A stretch of DNA of 37,647 bases from Botryllus schlosseri (lineage: Eukaryota > Chordata > Ascidiacea > Stolidobranchia > Styelidae), in NCBI GenBank assembly GCA_000444245.1, contig ATSW01014263.1, forward strand, positions 1 to 37,647. Direction: 5' to 3'. The notes under the pieces were generated by a model. That model saw nothing but the letters and a program-made list of their open reading frames with translations, was not told the DNA's origin and did not search any database. A program made the position numbers and the translations under genes. Below, in pieces: positions 13,091 through 25,030 of this stretch (positions within the stretch are counted from its first letter, which is position 1; every line of letters begins with the position of its first letter).

Positions 13091-13733
13091 TTCTATACCA
13101 GTGGTTCTCAATCGGGGGTCCGTGAAGCATTTTGAGAGGGTACGCCAAACCTCTAAATTTCGCGAGAGAGTTTCGTTTCATAACTGCTAAAACTTCATAA
13201 CTTATATATTCAGAATGGCCGTCTGAGATCAAATATTCTACTGTTAACTCAATTCTATTGCCAAATTGCCAATTGCCAAGGACTATGCAGGAGGTTAATA
13301 TGTTCACTAAAAATATGTTTCTCAATTTTGATGTCATATATGTTGCGATTATACCCGAAGATGTTGTCAGAAGCGTTGCGTGTTATTATTACATTCGCCG
13401 CCACCGACCTCTGTGGAAGTGGATATTCGGCACTCGTCCAGATCAAATAGACCGCGCGGATTTTCAAGACTCGACCGCAAATTTCAAGAAATTTAGCTAC
13501 AGAATTCGCGTTGAAAAGTCTTCCCAAGTTCTAGGCTATGACATTATTTTCAAGAATAGTCATTTTGTTGCTGTTGATCACTAGCCTAAAGTTGGTATTT
13601 GTACAGGACAGATGATATGCTTGCACTATAATAGAGCTAAATTTGAAGTAAAGCTTTGGGGGTCCGCGGGGGTTCGTGACCTTCCAAAAGGGGTCCGCGA
13701 ATACAAAAAAGGTTGGGAACCACTGCACTATAC
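13091..13733. mobile_element. hAT element, 627 bp, with GGGGTCCG subterminal repeats
   Basis: The element is 13099-13725. Its ends are CAGTGGTTCTCAA and TTGGGAACCACTG, matching at 12 of 13 positions in inverted orientation. Flanking 8-mers TTCTATAC and CACTATAC agree at 6 of 8 positions, consistent with an aged hAT target duplication. Inside the left end is GGGGGTCCGTGAAG, and inside the right end GGGGGTCCGCGGG and GGGGTCCGCGAA. Such subterminal repeats are typical of hAT elements and are often transposase-binding sites (family knowledge). Frames open on both strands between 13255 and 13584 have no recognisable transposase motif, so it is probably non-autonomous. Confidence 0.88.
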
Positions 13734-15609
13734 TGACTTTAGTAGACCCGTGGAGGAAACTTCAGTATCGAAGTGGCGTGTGAACGCTTCAAGCCAATTT
13801 ATATTTATACATATGTCTAACGTGTTTTTGCAATACCGATGCGATTATATAACAATAACTCAAGGGCACAAACTTACTGACGTAATCATTTGAAGTTCCA
13901 TTATGAATACAAGGAAGCGTGTTTTGTAATGTTAATATTCGACGATAGCTCCTCTCATATTTGCGAAAGAGCTACTTTATTGGATACGTCATATACTTTC
14001 GCAGAAATTCTCCCTGATTCAAGCGACGTGACGAATCGCAGCTCGTTTGCGAGGCAATAGGGCATGCAGAATTGAGCTGCATTCACCTTTGTGTCATTTT
14101 TCCAAGCCAATAGATTGTTTCCTATTGCTCAGCACCTAAACACGCAGTATAAAGACGATTGTTGGTGACTGAACCGAAAACGATTTTCTCACGTTGATGT
14201 AGCGCCGAAATTCGCGATAGAAACAAACAGTTATTATTTAAATGCCGATTGATCGCACCTAGTATTGGCGTATATGAAGCGGTTAGCACGGAAGTCACTG
14301 CGGTGAAGTACCGGGTATCCAGCGTAGTATAGCCTCGCAATTCTGTTTGTTAATTTTGGGCAGGTTTAAGCAAGCCATTGCAGAATCTTGAATGTGCGGC
14401 TATAGATATTTCCTATCGTTCTGCATTTAGTGCGGATGTAAACTCATACCGCATATTATGATCGCTTTAGCGGGATATGACCCTTCATTTACATTTATGA
14501 ACGAAGTCGGTTTCAATATACAGCCCTACGCAGGCAACGCCACCGTTTTGACATTATTCTTACCGATCTGTCATAATTGCAGTGTGGTATAATAATTAAG
14601 TGCTCTTGACACGTAGTGAACTATGCCCTCTATACGCTCTTCTGCGCTCGATTAGATATATGATTGCTTTCTACAGCAATTGCAGTGAGTATGTAATGAT
14701 ACGATGTCACCATTGGTGAATGGTGACCTGTATCTGTATGCCATGACCGGTGTAAGCTGTGGTGATAACATATAGGCGCTAACTGCACAGTGCACACTGC
14801 ACCTGCACATACATGCAACTTGACATTGCTCGGTATTTTCGAAATTTGAAACGACCAATGGTATTCGTTATATTAGATTCAGAATATCTGAATGACTTCG
14901 TGTACTCCCAAATGTGTTTGCTAAATCGAAAGGTGTTGAACTTACCACGAGTGTAAGTACGATTATGAATCATTCCCGGTCAATGGCTATAATTACATCA
15001 TCGGACCTACACTGCAATATATTTCGCGACTCCCAAATATCGTGGTTGTATGTCGCATGATCTCGCTAGCGTATGCTTATCACAGCATTGCGATTTGTCT
15101 TTTTCACCGACCTGGTATACAGAACTTCCATACGGAGCATTCGGCATAGCGCAGTCTCCGGTCGTTATGTATGCAAATAAGCAACAAAGCGCCAAACCAC
15201 ATGGTGGCTCCACGTGCTATTTGCACATCATATGATACATTGTGCATTGCGCATTGGAACATCATTAATTATATGCAAGGAAATAGAATCGTGGAAATCA
15301 TTTTCCCATATAAGACAAAACGGCAATGTTGTAAGGAGAAATTGGACGAACGGTTATACCAAGATCTCTAGGCGTCATTATTCTTATGCTCACTTTGTAT
15401 TCCACAACATTTTGCGCTTGCGTCTGATGGAAGATACCATACGTATACATCGCTTGTTTATGGTATCGGCTTTAGCACTACTTGGAACTGCTGGAAGTGG
15501 AGTGAAGTTACAATCCTATTTCAAATTTTTCATATCGGCTAGTAACGGCTGAAGCTATATACGTTGTTGAGTATATACGTCTTTGTCTGTGTGAGGATCA
15601 AGCAATATT
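13734..15609. other. Non-coding stretch, one short hairpin
   Basis: No gene is recognised. A perfect 9-bp-stem hairpin lies at 14706-14727, followed by a TGCAC-rich tract at about 14786-14816. Frames of up to 112 codons (15214-15552, plus) carry no motif I know. Confidence 0.4.
14706..14727. repeat. Short perfect hairpin (9-bp stem, 4-nt loop)
   Basis: GTCACCATT and AATGGTGAC flank GGTG. About 0.1-0.2 such perfect stems with this loop size would be expected by chance in a window this long, so it is only mildly notable. It is too short for a microRNA precursor. Confidence 0.6.
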
Positions 15610-15933
15610 CTCTAATCCAGGGGTCACCAACCTTTTTTCAATCAAGAGCTACTTCTTGGGTACTGATTGCAGCGACAAGCTACCATTTACTCCCGCCGTT
15701 TACCCGTCTCAGACTGAATTTCCGCTTTGATATTCATAGCACTGGGCAGGAATCATATTGCGGTAAGACTTCTAAGAGATTCTTTTAAAGCAAAATATCT
15801 CATTTCAACTATATACCTACTAAGATGTTTTAGGAAATCATGAATTACATCGCACCATGTTGGTATAAATTATACAACAACAATCAACTCAAATTTTAAA
15901 ATAAATCTGGACATCATGTTATCTGTCTCTATA

Positions 15934-16255
15934 TCAGTCAGTGGGAAGCCTGGCATTGCATGCTGTCTCAACTAGTGCGCTGTACTCTGGTATGTAACTT
16001 TGCACTGCAACTCTGAGTGAGTGTTCCAGATATGCATTGGTGAGGCGTGTTCTGTGTTTGTTTTTGATGAAGTTCATGCCCGAAAAGGCTGATTCACAAC
16101 GATAAGTTGAACCAAACACGCTTACAACCTTCATAGCTGCTTGGATATACAACTGTACTTTTCCGTGTCTACAAGGCACCAAATGTTTGGTGGGCTTTGA
16201 GGTGGAGGTCATTTTGCAGTGTTACAATTTCAATCTCCAACTGTTCAGCATCCAG
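15934..16255 (-). pseudogene. hAT transposase C-terminal fragment (dimerisation region)
   Basis: The minus-strand frame 15934-16212 (92 codons) encodes a region with AAMKVVSVFGSTYRCESAFS, then MNFIKNKHRTRLTNAYLEH and SLRVAVQSYIP. This is the conserved C-terminal dimerisation region of hAT transposases (family knowledge), closest in style to the animal hAT proteins related to ZBED/GTF2IRD2-type domesticated genes. Just upstream, in another minus-strand frame at about 16201-16255, is LDAEQLEIEIVTLQNDLHLK, which also fits this family. The reading frame therefore changes once at about 16170-16200. Further upstream nothing similar remains. It is a broken remnant of a self-encoded transposase, not a host gene. 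Confidence 0.88.
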
Positions 16256-16732
16256 ACATGACAGATTTCATTATACCTGACAGCAGCAACGATTACCGAA
16301 AGTTACAAACATGGTACTAAACTACGTTGAGTGTAAGAGAAACAAGTTGTGTCAACAGATGCAATACGTAATGGACACACATATATTGAAAATCTGCTAG
16401 TACTTCACGGCTATCTGCTACCGAATAGTAATGTTGTTTACTACTTTGGCATTGTCCTTGAAGTCGAGCTACCATAACGGAACCCCCCGCCATTTCAAGA
16501 AGACCGTGGATGGCATTTCGTCATGTCGCCTGTATAGAGACTGCACCGTATACGACTTCTATATCTTGTGATTCTGTTACATGGTGGTATATTACTAATT
16601 GTAATTGAGGATATTTGATATCATCATTTCAATTGTTTATATGTATGTATTGTCATTTGTAAAGTCACATATTATAGTGATTTAAACAAGAATAGCTAAA
16701 TCAACCAAACTATATATATTTAAAGCTCACTG

Positions 16733-17263
16733 GTAATAATTAGGGCTGGGCAAAATCGAGTACCTGAGTGATTCGATTCTGAATCACGTAACATGCTTCG
16801 AGTCGAGTCGAGTAATCGAGTATCACTCCTTATGACGTCATAAGAGAATGTTATACGTCAAAAATCAGATATGTACCGTTTATGCCACAACAAAGAATAT
16901 AATGCCTGTTATCCATCTCTTAAAACATAATTTGCTATTTTTCGACCATACCGATTTCATGCCACTTGGTGATAATGTTGTGGGATAATCATGACTTCGG
17001 AAATGTGCTACGTCCAGTAACCTTCGTAGCTTTATAATAATGTTTCGTATACTACGATACCGCAAATCAAGGTTTCAATGCTTCAACAGTGAAAATTCGT
17101 ATCGAAACTATAATTCTCGTTTATAAATTAGCTGTCAGTGGTGAGAAGCGTGTAATTTCAGTACTCGAAAAAATTGTCTTTTACTACTCGACTCGAATCA
17201 TTAAAATTAATACTCGATTCAGATTCGAGTACTCGAATCATTGTGCCCAGCCCTAGTAATAAT
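16733..17263. mobile_element. hAT MITE, 515 bp, TAGGGCTGGGCA ends, nested
   Basis: The element is 16741-17255. Its ends are perfect 12-bp inverted repeats TAGGGCTGGGCA / TGCCCAGCCCTA. An identical 8-bp duplication, GTAATAAT, lies at 16733-16740 and 17256-17263. The subterminal regions are rich in GAGTCGAGT/ACTCGAATC words, a usual appearance for this hAT type. No transposase is visible. It lies inside the hAT element 15618-17379, so it inserted later. A diverged relative is at 25039-25507. Confidence 0.95.
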
Positions 17264-17387
17264 CTGACGAATATTGGTAGATGCTGCTATTCGATCTATT
17301 TTTAGAACAGGCTCGCGGGCTACTCATCTGGTCGTCGCGGGCTACCGGGGGCCCGCGCGCACTGCGTTAGTGACCCCTGCTCTAATC

Positions 17388-18807
17388 CAAAGCCCTGTTA
17401 TCCATCCGACATAACTTCAATTCGAAATGCTTACAAGGAATTGTTTGGAGTAGTCGTTGGATTTGTCGCATGTCAAGTTGTGTCAAACGGACTATTTGAG
17501 TAATGAATTCAACAAGACTTTTCGTGTAATACGACCGGGAAACTACATTGTCAAATATAATGTGTTGCTTCAACCCAAGCCCGACATGTACGCTACAAAT
17601 ATTATTATTACTAACGTGCCTCAGAGGAGTACTATCTCGCGCCCCGAGTATCGTTGTGAACAGCGCCTCAGCAAAACGACAAGATCGCCATTATTGGTGA
17701 CATTACGTAATTCGGTCGGACGAAATATGTACCGCGGTCAACTCCCAATGATGCATACTTCAAGAACATACGATAACCAAAGATATTCCGCATAACATGA
17801 GATACCCGGCGCAAGTAATCCCTCAATCGCGAGCCATACACGCAGCTCCCTGATGACGGATTGTTTACTAGTTCCGTGGCGCCATTGTGGTGGATGCCTT
17901 TGGCGTTCTTACAAAAAGAGGAGTAAAGCGACGGCATGGCTTCGTTCTTTTGCTTATACTGCGACTACTACTAACTGTGTCCATTACGATTCCACGTGGA
18001 GTATACAGTGTGTACGCTACACCGATACGGCGTTAATTAGCTTTCGGATGTGTGTCATTCGGCGTTAATAGAAGCAAGTAATTCATATGAAGTCGGTCTC
18101 ACGCGGTCATGTTCCGAGCACATCACAGCCCATAACATCGTCATGCACCAGACGTGTGCCATGCCTTCGGCCAAATTCAATCTAATGCATATTAACTTTG
18201 AGACAGATTTAACAAAGTCGGTGTAAATGACTGGTGGAATCATATGGTATGGGCGTTTCTCCGCATCTTGTAGGCGGGACCACGCGGATACTTCGAGAGC
18301 CACCAGGAATGTTATTTGTAACATGAAATATCGAATAATTCGAAGCATCGTGATATATCACTATAAGCATAGCAGGTATCGGAGTGAATTTAGACTTTTA
18401 AAATATCGGATTTTCGATTTTCCTCCTTATTCGAATCGGATTTTGATCACGATTTTTGTGAAATCTTATTTGATTTGAGGTAAAATGATTTCGACCTTTC
18501 GTGTGAACTTTCGGCGCAATCCTCTCCTATATCTAAAATTGAATTACAACGGAATAATGAATAAATTATCGCTCAATTTTATTTATGTGCTCAATGAGCA
18601 CTGTCCAAGTGCCAATATATGTTATATTACCAGGTATGCATAAGTCATGACAGAAACAAAATGCCGATTCCACGAATTTGCTCGTCTTCGCCGCCACGGA
18701 TCTCAAAAGGGAATCTGGCATGGTCCGGAGACTCGACGCGGAGGTTGGCACGGCACCTCAGCGCCCGGGGCAACGCAACTGAACTCGGAGACGCTCGCGT
18801 GAGTCCT
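17388..18807. other. Non-coding stretch between two hAT copies
   Basis: No gene is recognised. An A/T-rich tract at about 18376-18480 with ATCGGATTTTCGATTTT-like words resembles internal hAT sequence, but no ends could be found. Short frames lie on both strands only. Confidence 0.35.
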
Positions 18808-18973
18808 GGAAAGAGTTATCTTTACTTAGTAAGTATCCGAAACCTTGCCCAGTGCTTTCAATATCAAAGCGAAGAAATTCAACCAATCATGGGTAAATGG
18901 CGGGAGTAAATGGTAGCCCTTCGCATAGTACCCAAGAATTAGCTCTTAGTTTCAGTAAGGTTGGTGACCCCTG
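18808..18973. mobile_element. Partial inverted copy of the 15618 hAT family
   Basis: Read on the minus strand from 18973, the sequence begins CAGGGGTCACCAACCTT and then follows the left end of the element at 15618 for about 165 bases. Shared words include TTCTTGGGTACT, CTACCATTTACTCCCGCC, GTTTACCC-like sequence, GCTTTGATATT and AGCACTGGGCA. Homology fades near 18808, and no opposite end or matching target duplication was found, so the copy is truncated or its other end is too decayed to see. The 8 bases after the end are TCTAGTCT. It lies opposite in orientation to the first copy. Confidence 0.88.
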
Positions 18974-18981
18974 TCTAGTCT

Positions 18982-20920
18982 ATATGCAGTTGGCAGTCGA
19001 TTAGTGCATAACATTGCACGCACACATGCATGCAAAAAACTTGTCGTATTTTCACATCGACATTTCCGAATATGCAATACGAATGATATCAATATCTCTT
19101 TTTATATGTGCATGCGTCTACCTACAGTGTTCACTGATCAGTCATTGGATTTGGATATCAAAATATTATGAAAAATCTAATATGTCTTCGCCCGCAGGTC
19201 GTGAAAGATGCCTTTCTTTCTCTGTAGCAACGCGATGCAAATTTCAGTACCGTCAACGAAGCAATACCCCTCTTGCCCCTCTTTCTCATCATCCCCAAGC
19301 AAGCATACCGGGCAGTTACGTAGCATGAACAATCCGAATGGAAAACTACCAGCGAGCGCATGGGTAAACTGTTGTGATGGACACATAAATGACTGCAGGC
19401 CAAGCTAATCGTCATCATCCGCCTTGAGTATGCTGCATAGTCCACTGTCCGCACCGCGTGAGACTTGCGGAGATAGTTACAGAGAGGTTACGCAATGCAA
19501 TGGTCTATTGTCCGGCTAAATTTGTTGTTGGCCTATATTAAACCCGTTTTCAAAACGACTAGACGAACCTTATACAAGCACGCGATTTTTTGTAATGTGT
19601 GAACTTGTGGGCGGCGAAAATATTTGTTCAACGCGTTGACGCCCAACAGGAAAAGCCTAAGTTTTTTATTCTAATAAAACAAACTTGAATTTAGGAGCCT
19701 GTGACATGCGTAGAATTTATGGGAGTATGTTGCGACTTTTAGCGCAATCTCTTCTTGTTTTCTAAGGATATAAACTGTGGTATATCGTTAAGGGCTCATA
19801 TTGCACATGAAATGCCCAAAGTGAATAGCGCCAAACAAACAGACGCATTGTCCGATAAAATTTACGTCGAATGCATTCTTGCATATCGCTCTCTCCTTGG
19901 ATTAGTCTGGCATCGGCGTAATGTTGTGCCTTTTCGAGGGCATTCTCGCGGCCGACGGAATGCTGAACAAGCATAATTTGGCACGGGTTCGCGAAAACTC
20001 AAATATACGGCGAAAATGCGTCTCTAATTTTCGTTACCTCAGCAGTCCGCATGTTCGAGACCAATATATCATATAATTTATTTCAGACAGACTTCTGTCG
20101 CATTCGTTAATGTGAATAGAAGATAAGGAAACCGTTCCATTAATGCGCTCGCTTTTAATTCGATACTTTGGCGCGCATGCAATGACACATGGAACGATAC
20201 AAAAACAAGTGGGCGTGTGACCCAGCACACCCCTTTTGGTAGTAAGTGCGAAAATAACGGAAAGCACGCAAAGTATTACGATGGATGATACCACGACCAC
20301 ATGTCTCTAGCCGGGTACAAATGCTGTTTATCTAAAATGCCTTGGATTCCATAGCTATCTATCCACTTGGTTTTGCGCGGGCAATGTAATCGACGATTTT
20401 CGTATGTCTCGAGGTATATAATTAGAAACACACGGACAATACTGAGTGAGTTTACATTCATCAAACCACTGCTTTCCCGCCAAACCGAATGATGCCTTTA
20501 ATCCGGTGAGGCTATTGTCGTACTTGTCGATAAAGATTTGCCCCGCAGGATATCAACACGGACTTGATCACGTTTTCAAGTTTTCGCATTGTTGAGCATC
20601 ATGATAATATATCTTAGTGCGTATTTGTTATTGCTAGTCCAAACAATGTTGCTTATTGTGTGATGGTGTTGCATTAATTACCCGATTTTGGAGCGTTGAG
20701 TTGTACTTTTAAATGATTATGCACCTGCTGGCGTGCAGCGAAACGCCCGATTGCAGGGTACCGTTTCGAGCAGCGCTTCCACGATTGCACGGGAAAGTGA
20801 TCGGCTGATGCAATATAGGAAATTATTCGAGCACGTGCATACCATTAATGAGGCTTTACGCGCCCACTACCTTAGGGATACTTCCTAGAAAGTTGATATT
20901 ACACCATTAATTCCAACTCA
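18982..20920. other. Non-coding stretch, no gene recognised
   Basis: Frames of up to 104 codons occur on both strands (19014-19454) and overlap each other, which argues against coding. No repeat ends or RNA genes were seen. Confidence 0.35.
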
Positions 20921-21094
20921 GCCTAATGCAGTGGTCCCCACACTTCTTTTATGGTCGTGGCCAAATTTCCGATTCGAAAATCCACCGTGGCCCACCTTTA
21001 GATTTGGTAGGCTGATGACGCTAAAAAGGTCAGCACCTTACCGACCCCAAGAAAAAAGGAGAACGACCCCGGGTTTACCACCACTGGCCTAATA
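20921..21094. mobile_element. Tiny hAT-type element, 158 bp
   Basis: The element is 20929-21086, beginning CAGTGGTCCCCACAC and ending TTTACCACCACTG. The inverted match is short (CAGTGGT). The flanking 8-mers GCCTAATG and GCCTAATA match at 7 of 8 positions, which supports a real hAT insertion. The left part reads GGTCGTGGCCAAATTTCC and later CCGTGGCCCACC, wording usual in animal hAT ends. It is non-coding and deletion-derived. Confidence 0.82.
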
Positions 21095-23482
21095 GTATAC
21101 AATGATACCGTGACGGGCGTACTGCATAAGTTGAGACACAAGTTAGCCAGCGAATGCTCACTATTGCTAGAGTATCTAATCGATTTTCCTATATTTATGC
21201 TAAAACTATATTAGGGGCCTTTTGATGTTGGTTTTATGCCTCAAAGAATGAATACGTGTCTTCTTCGCTTTAGTTTACTAATTCGTATATTCGCATACCT
21301 GTATGTATCAAACAATATAGCGTCTCACGAAAAATACAGCATTTATGTCCGCTCCACGTCCTTGACGTCATACATGACCAATGACCATGACCAAAATTAT
21401 GAACTTGGTGAAGGCATATTCATAGCGTCTGGATAATTCGGTCGCTACGAAAATCTAAACTGTTACTCGAAGCGTATTTTGCCGTAGTTTTGATTTTACG
21501 GGAAAATATTGATGCGATAAATAAGCAAAAATAGAATATGGAGGTTATGAATTACAGCGTGACATTTTTTCCATAAATCAGATAAACTCTGCGTCAGCTT
21601 GCCATTTTAAAATCGGACAAACTATTCCTTTATTTATTTTGCACATGCGTAAGACGATAGTTATCTGTTTTTCATCTTAAGAGAATTGTGTGCCGCACAA
21701 CGCGGATAGATTCAACAGCTTTGGAAAGTTTGCAGATCGTAAGCGGCATTGCAGTAACACGGGACTCCGCCTGCTGAACGCCCACTCACTTGGCTTGATA
21801 ACCGTTGGTATTTTGTTTTTAATTGTAAGTGAACCAAACTTTTCTCATTCGTTTCTCTTTGTTTATGGAGCGTTTCCTTGGTAAATTCTTGTTCTTCCTT
21901 CTTTTGCTAGTAAATAGACGATTGCTGTCGCCGTTGGGCATGCATTAGTATGTTTTCCAAAAATCGCCACATCTAAAATAATTGCCAGCCTCTATCTAGT
22001 GGGCTTATACAATAGTTATCATGCAGTCATGACTCCGCGAAGCAGGCACGACCACACCACACCCCACACCGGATTTCCCATCGATTGGCGCTAGCTGAGC
22101 TGAATAAAAGGTAAATACATCACCAAGGACCAATCGCCACGTGCACGAAATCTTTCCTCGCTGAATTATTATGAAATCCTCCGAATGAAATAATATGACT
22201 TATCATTTGCACGCGAGTTGTTTATTCATGGCAAATTATATATACAATGAGTCAATAGTCATGTATAACTTTCATTAATGTGATGACATTACAGCGTCAC
22301 TTTTGATTTGATCGATTTATTCATAGTTTGTGTGTATTGCAATTAAAATTTAGTAGAACTGCGGCGCGCTGGTTGCAATCTCGGGGAAGAGGCATCAACG
22401 ATGTGCATTGTAAATTTCCGATGACAATAACAAACAAACAGCCTGGGATCCGCGCAGAATTCAGCGGGGACTCACACTTTTTGCGGGTTTACAAAGTCCG
22501 TTACGTCACCGCGCTGGGCGAATGCAAAATTTGTCATCGACATAAAAATGATTGCCGCCAGGGATTGGCCCCGTCGTGGTAGGCGTGTCAATCCAATGCG
22601 TTATTACGTCGCCGCGATTTCCCACGTTTCCGTTTATCGTGATTCAGCAGCAGCAAAGGGGCGCCGGAGTAACAAGAGCCTGTAGCAAAGTTCGCGAAGA
22701 CACTTTGGAATGCGTAAAATTATTCTCAGTCATAGCAATCGTGATGAATTAATATGAAATTTTGTGAGCCGCGCTTCCATATTTGATTTGTCTGGGCGGG
22801 TAACAGGCTGTTCTTCCACGCCTTTATTGGGAATGCGAGGTACTATACTTTCATGACGTACAAGCTACAAAACGTTACTTGGATTCGGCACCTTGGAGTT
22901 CGGTGCATCCACCACCGACCCTAAGCGTGAACTCGTCTCGATATCACTGTAATATTGTATTTGGGGTTTAATAACTCGACTAACTGTATTACAGTCTCGT
23001 TTTAACGCGAGGTCACAGTGGTGTGTCGGTAGCTTGAAAAGTTCCCTTGAGAATACCGTTTAAAACAGTTTATGACCCGGTTTGAGTTTAGTAAAAACAG
23101 TAAACACACACTGATGCGAGCGCGAAAAGCGAAGAAGATATCACAGCTTCCTTCTCTCTTGCCGGGCTGAGGATTGAATTACGGGTTGCAGTGAAGCGTG
23201 CAAAACCTTCCACTCGCCGCTAACCTAAATTCGGTGCTGACGTCGACGTAGACTCGGTCTAGCCTTAGTGCGGTGATATATCGTCGCTAAAGGCTAACTA
23301 TACAACGGAGGCGTTCCTATTGTGATGCCAATAAACATGGTAATTTAATGCCATGAATAAGTTTGCTGTTGCGGGCTACCACCGCAAATATCAATTGGAT
23401 TTATTGATTTTTCCGATAAATGAATTGATTTTGCTCTCTAGGAGCAAAGAATAAATGGAAACGAACGAAAAACGTTTTTATT
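21095..23482. other. Non-coding stretch, no gene recognised
   Basis: Nothing identifiable. The section 22.0-23.3 kb is somewhat richer in CpG than its surroundings but carries no frame over 84 codons with a known motif. Confidence 0.35.
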
Positions 23483-23998
23483 TGAAGTCACGAACTGAAA
23501 ATTAAATTCGTCCGTGGCTATTTGCCAGCATTAGATGAGTTCGATATTCCGATTGCGGCTTTGGTTTTATCGAACAGCGACACCAATACCGTTGATGCGA
23601 AGCGAATTAGGCAGAATTGCGACATTAAATTAGATCGTATATTGAAGTTCTGTACCTCTAAGAACGTCTACAAATTAGATTATGTATGCAAGCTGCATTT
23701 GCAACATGTCCCAGTGCTGCAATACCACGATGTGCTCAAGTGTTATCTCTGTCAAGCGCCTGTACGCCCAATACAATCATGCCCTATTGTACTGTGTCGC
23801 ACGCTTTATAGTAGGAAAATCACTCAAATATACTTTGAATGGAATAAGACTCCAGAAAAAGTGAGCCCGCTCTGTTTCTGTATTGTTTCCCGTCTCACTG
23901 TATCGACTCGAAGGGGCGTTTCTGCCGCTATTTACAAAAATGGGATAAGTCGAATTTTCAGCCAATGGCAGGGGCTCACTTCAATGTCGAAGTCATAG
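23483..23998 (+). other. Longest open frame of the window, unidentified
   Basis: The frame is open from after a TGA near 23480 to a TAG right after 23998, about 172 codons. There is no ATG until near its end, so if real it would have to be an internal or 3' exon. The product has CYLC, CPIVLC and CKLHLQH motifs, suggestive of metal binding but matching no family I recognise. At about 60% A+T, a rough estimate gives under 0.1 frames this long by chance, so it is mildly unusual. I do not claim it is a gene. Confidence 0.2.
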
Positions 23999-25030
23999 AT
24001 CACCACAAGTATGCTTATATGTTCAGTTTAGTGTTCACGCTGCAGCCAAACAGCCAGCCCCAGCTAAATCTATTTATGTCACAATTCGAGGCTGAACATT
24101 GAACAAGTGTATGTACTGTACATGATAAACAATCCGCGATAGCAATAGTGTTAGAATATTAGCACTTCAGTCATGCAAACATGTATACAAGAGGTCAAAA
24201 GGTAGCATTTTGGATTCTGTGAACTAACCACTTGTCTTTTGTATGGTGTTTCATGTGATATTCGCTGTTATTAGACAATGAGAAGCAATATTAGATAATA
24301 ATCTGCTGTGCCAAAGTCGTTCAAACCGAACGAAGCCTAATAGGTAACGGACACGAGACCACAACAACTTAATTTGTTTTTGTAGAAACATTACTATGAA
24401 CACTTGAACAGTGAATACACTTACTATTATAACTAAGAAATTGCCTTATAGAGTCCCACTCAGCGAACCCAATTTCAACCGCTCGCGTGACTGGCACCAC
24501 CAATTAAAACACGAAAATCATCACCACTTTATCCCCGCAGATAAAAGAGGTCATGTTTGTGTCATAAGGCGTTATGAGTTTGGTCCAGTATGTCGATTAG
24601 CGATTTAATGAACACAAAAGGCGAATGGCGAATTTAATTAATTACGTCCTTAGAAGTGACACGAAACAGCGCGAACTGTAAAAAAGCCATACGCGGTTTA
24701 GGTTGACTTTAAATCGCTGGATTTTGGTCAAATCGAATTTCTTGAAAACGCCCTTGCACTGTAGGCGCCGAGTGTTTTGACGGGTTTCCGAGAAATGCAT
24801 CGGTCACGGCGATTGCATATGAACCCACGTAGCACGGATGTATTAGCTCTGCAGTAAGCAGTAAAACGAGACGAAGGGTTGGATTTTAAATGCTCCCGGA
24901 CTTTTATCCCAAACCGCACGAAAAAAACGCAGCGGGGGCTACTGTTTGCCTACGAAACACCCGAGAGAGTTCAAGTCGCACGTTCATCTTTGCATTAGGA
25001 CATCGCCCAGAACGACATCTATTGTCACAT
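23999..25030. other. Non-coding stretch, no gene recognised
   Basis: Nothing identifiable. Short frames only. A 16-base word, GCTGAACATTGAACAA, near 24092 recurs near 35582, close to what chance allows. Confidence 0.35.

Larger units (their letters stand above)
15610..17387 (-). mobile_element. hAT transposon, 1762 bp, perfect TSD, host of a nested MITE
   Basis: The element is 15618-17379, between identical 8-bp repeats CTCTAATC at 15610-15617 and 17380-17387. Its ends are CAGGGGTCACCAAC and the inverted counterpart GTTAGTGACCCCTG. The right end carries repeated GCGGGCTAC motifs (about 17311-17350), common in this type of animal hAT. A decayed transposase C-terminus is encoded on the minus strand near the left end, so the original gene ran from right to left. 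A second hAT MITE with its own target duplication (16733-17263) sits inside; without it the element is about 1.24 kb. That is too short for an intact hAT transposase of about 600 residues, so it is an internally deleted, non-autonomous copy. Confidence 0.95.
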
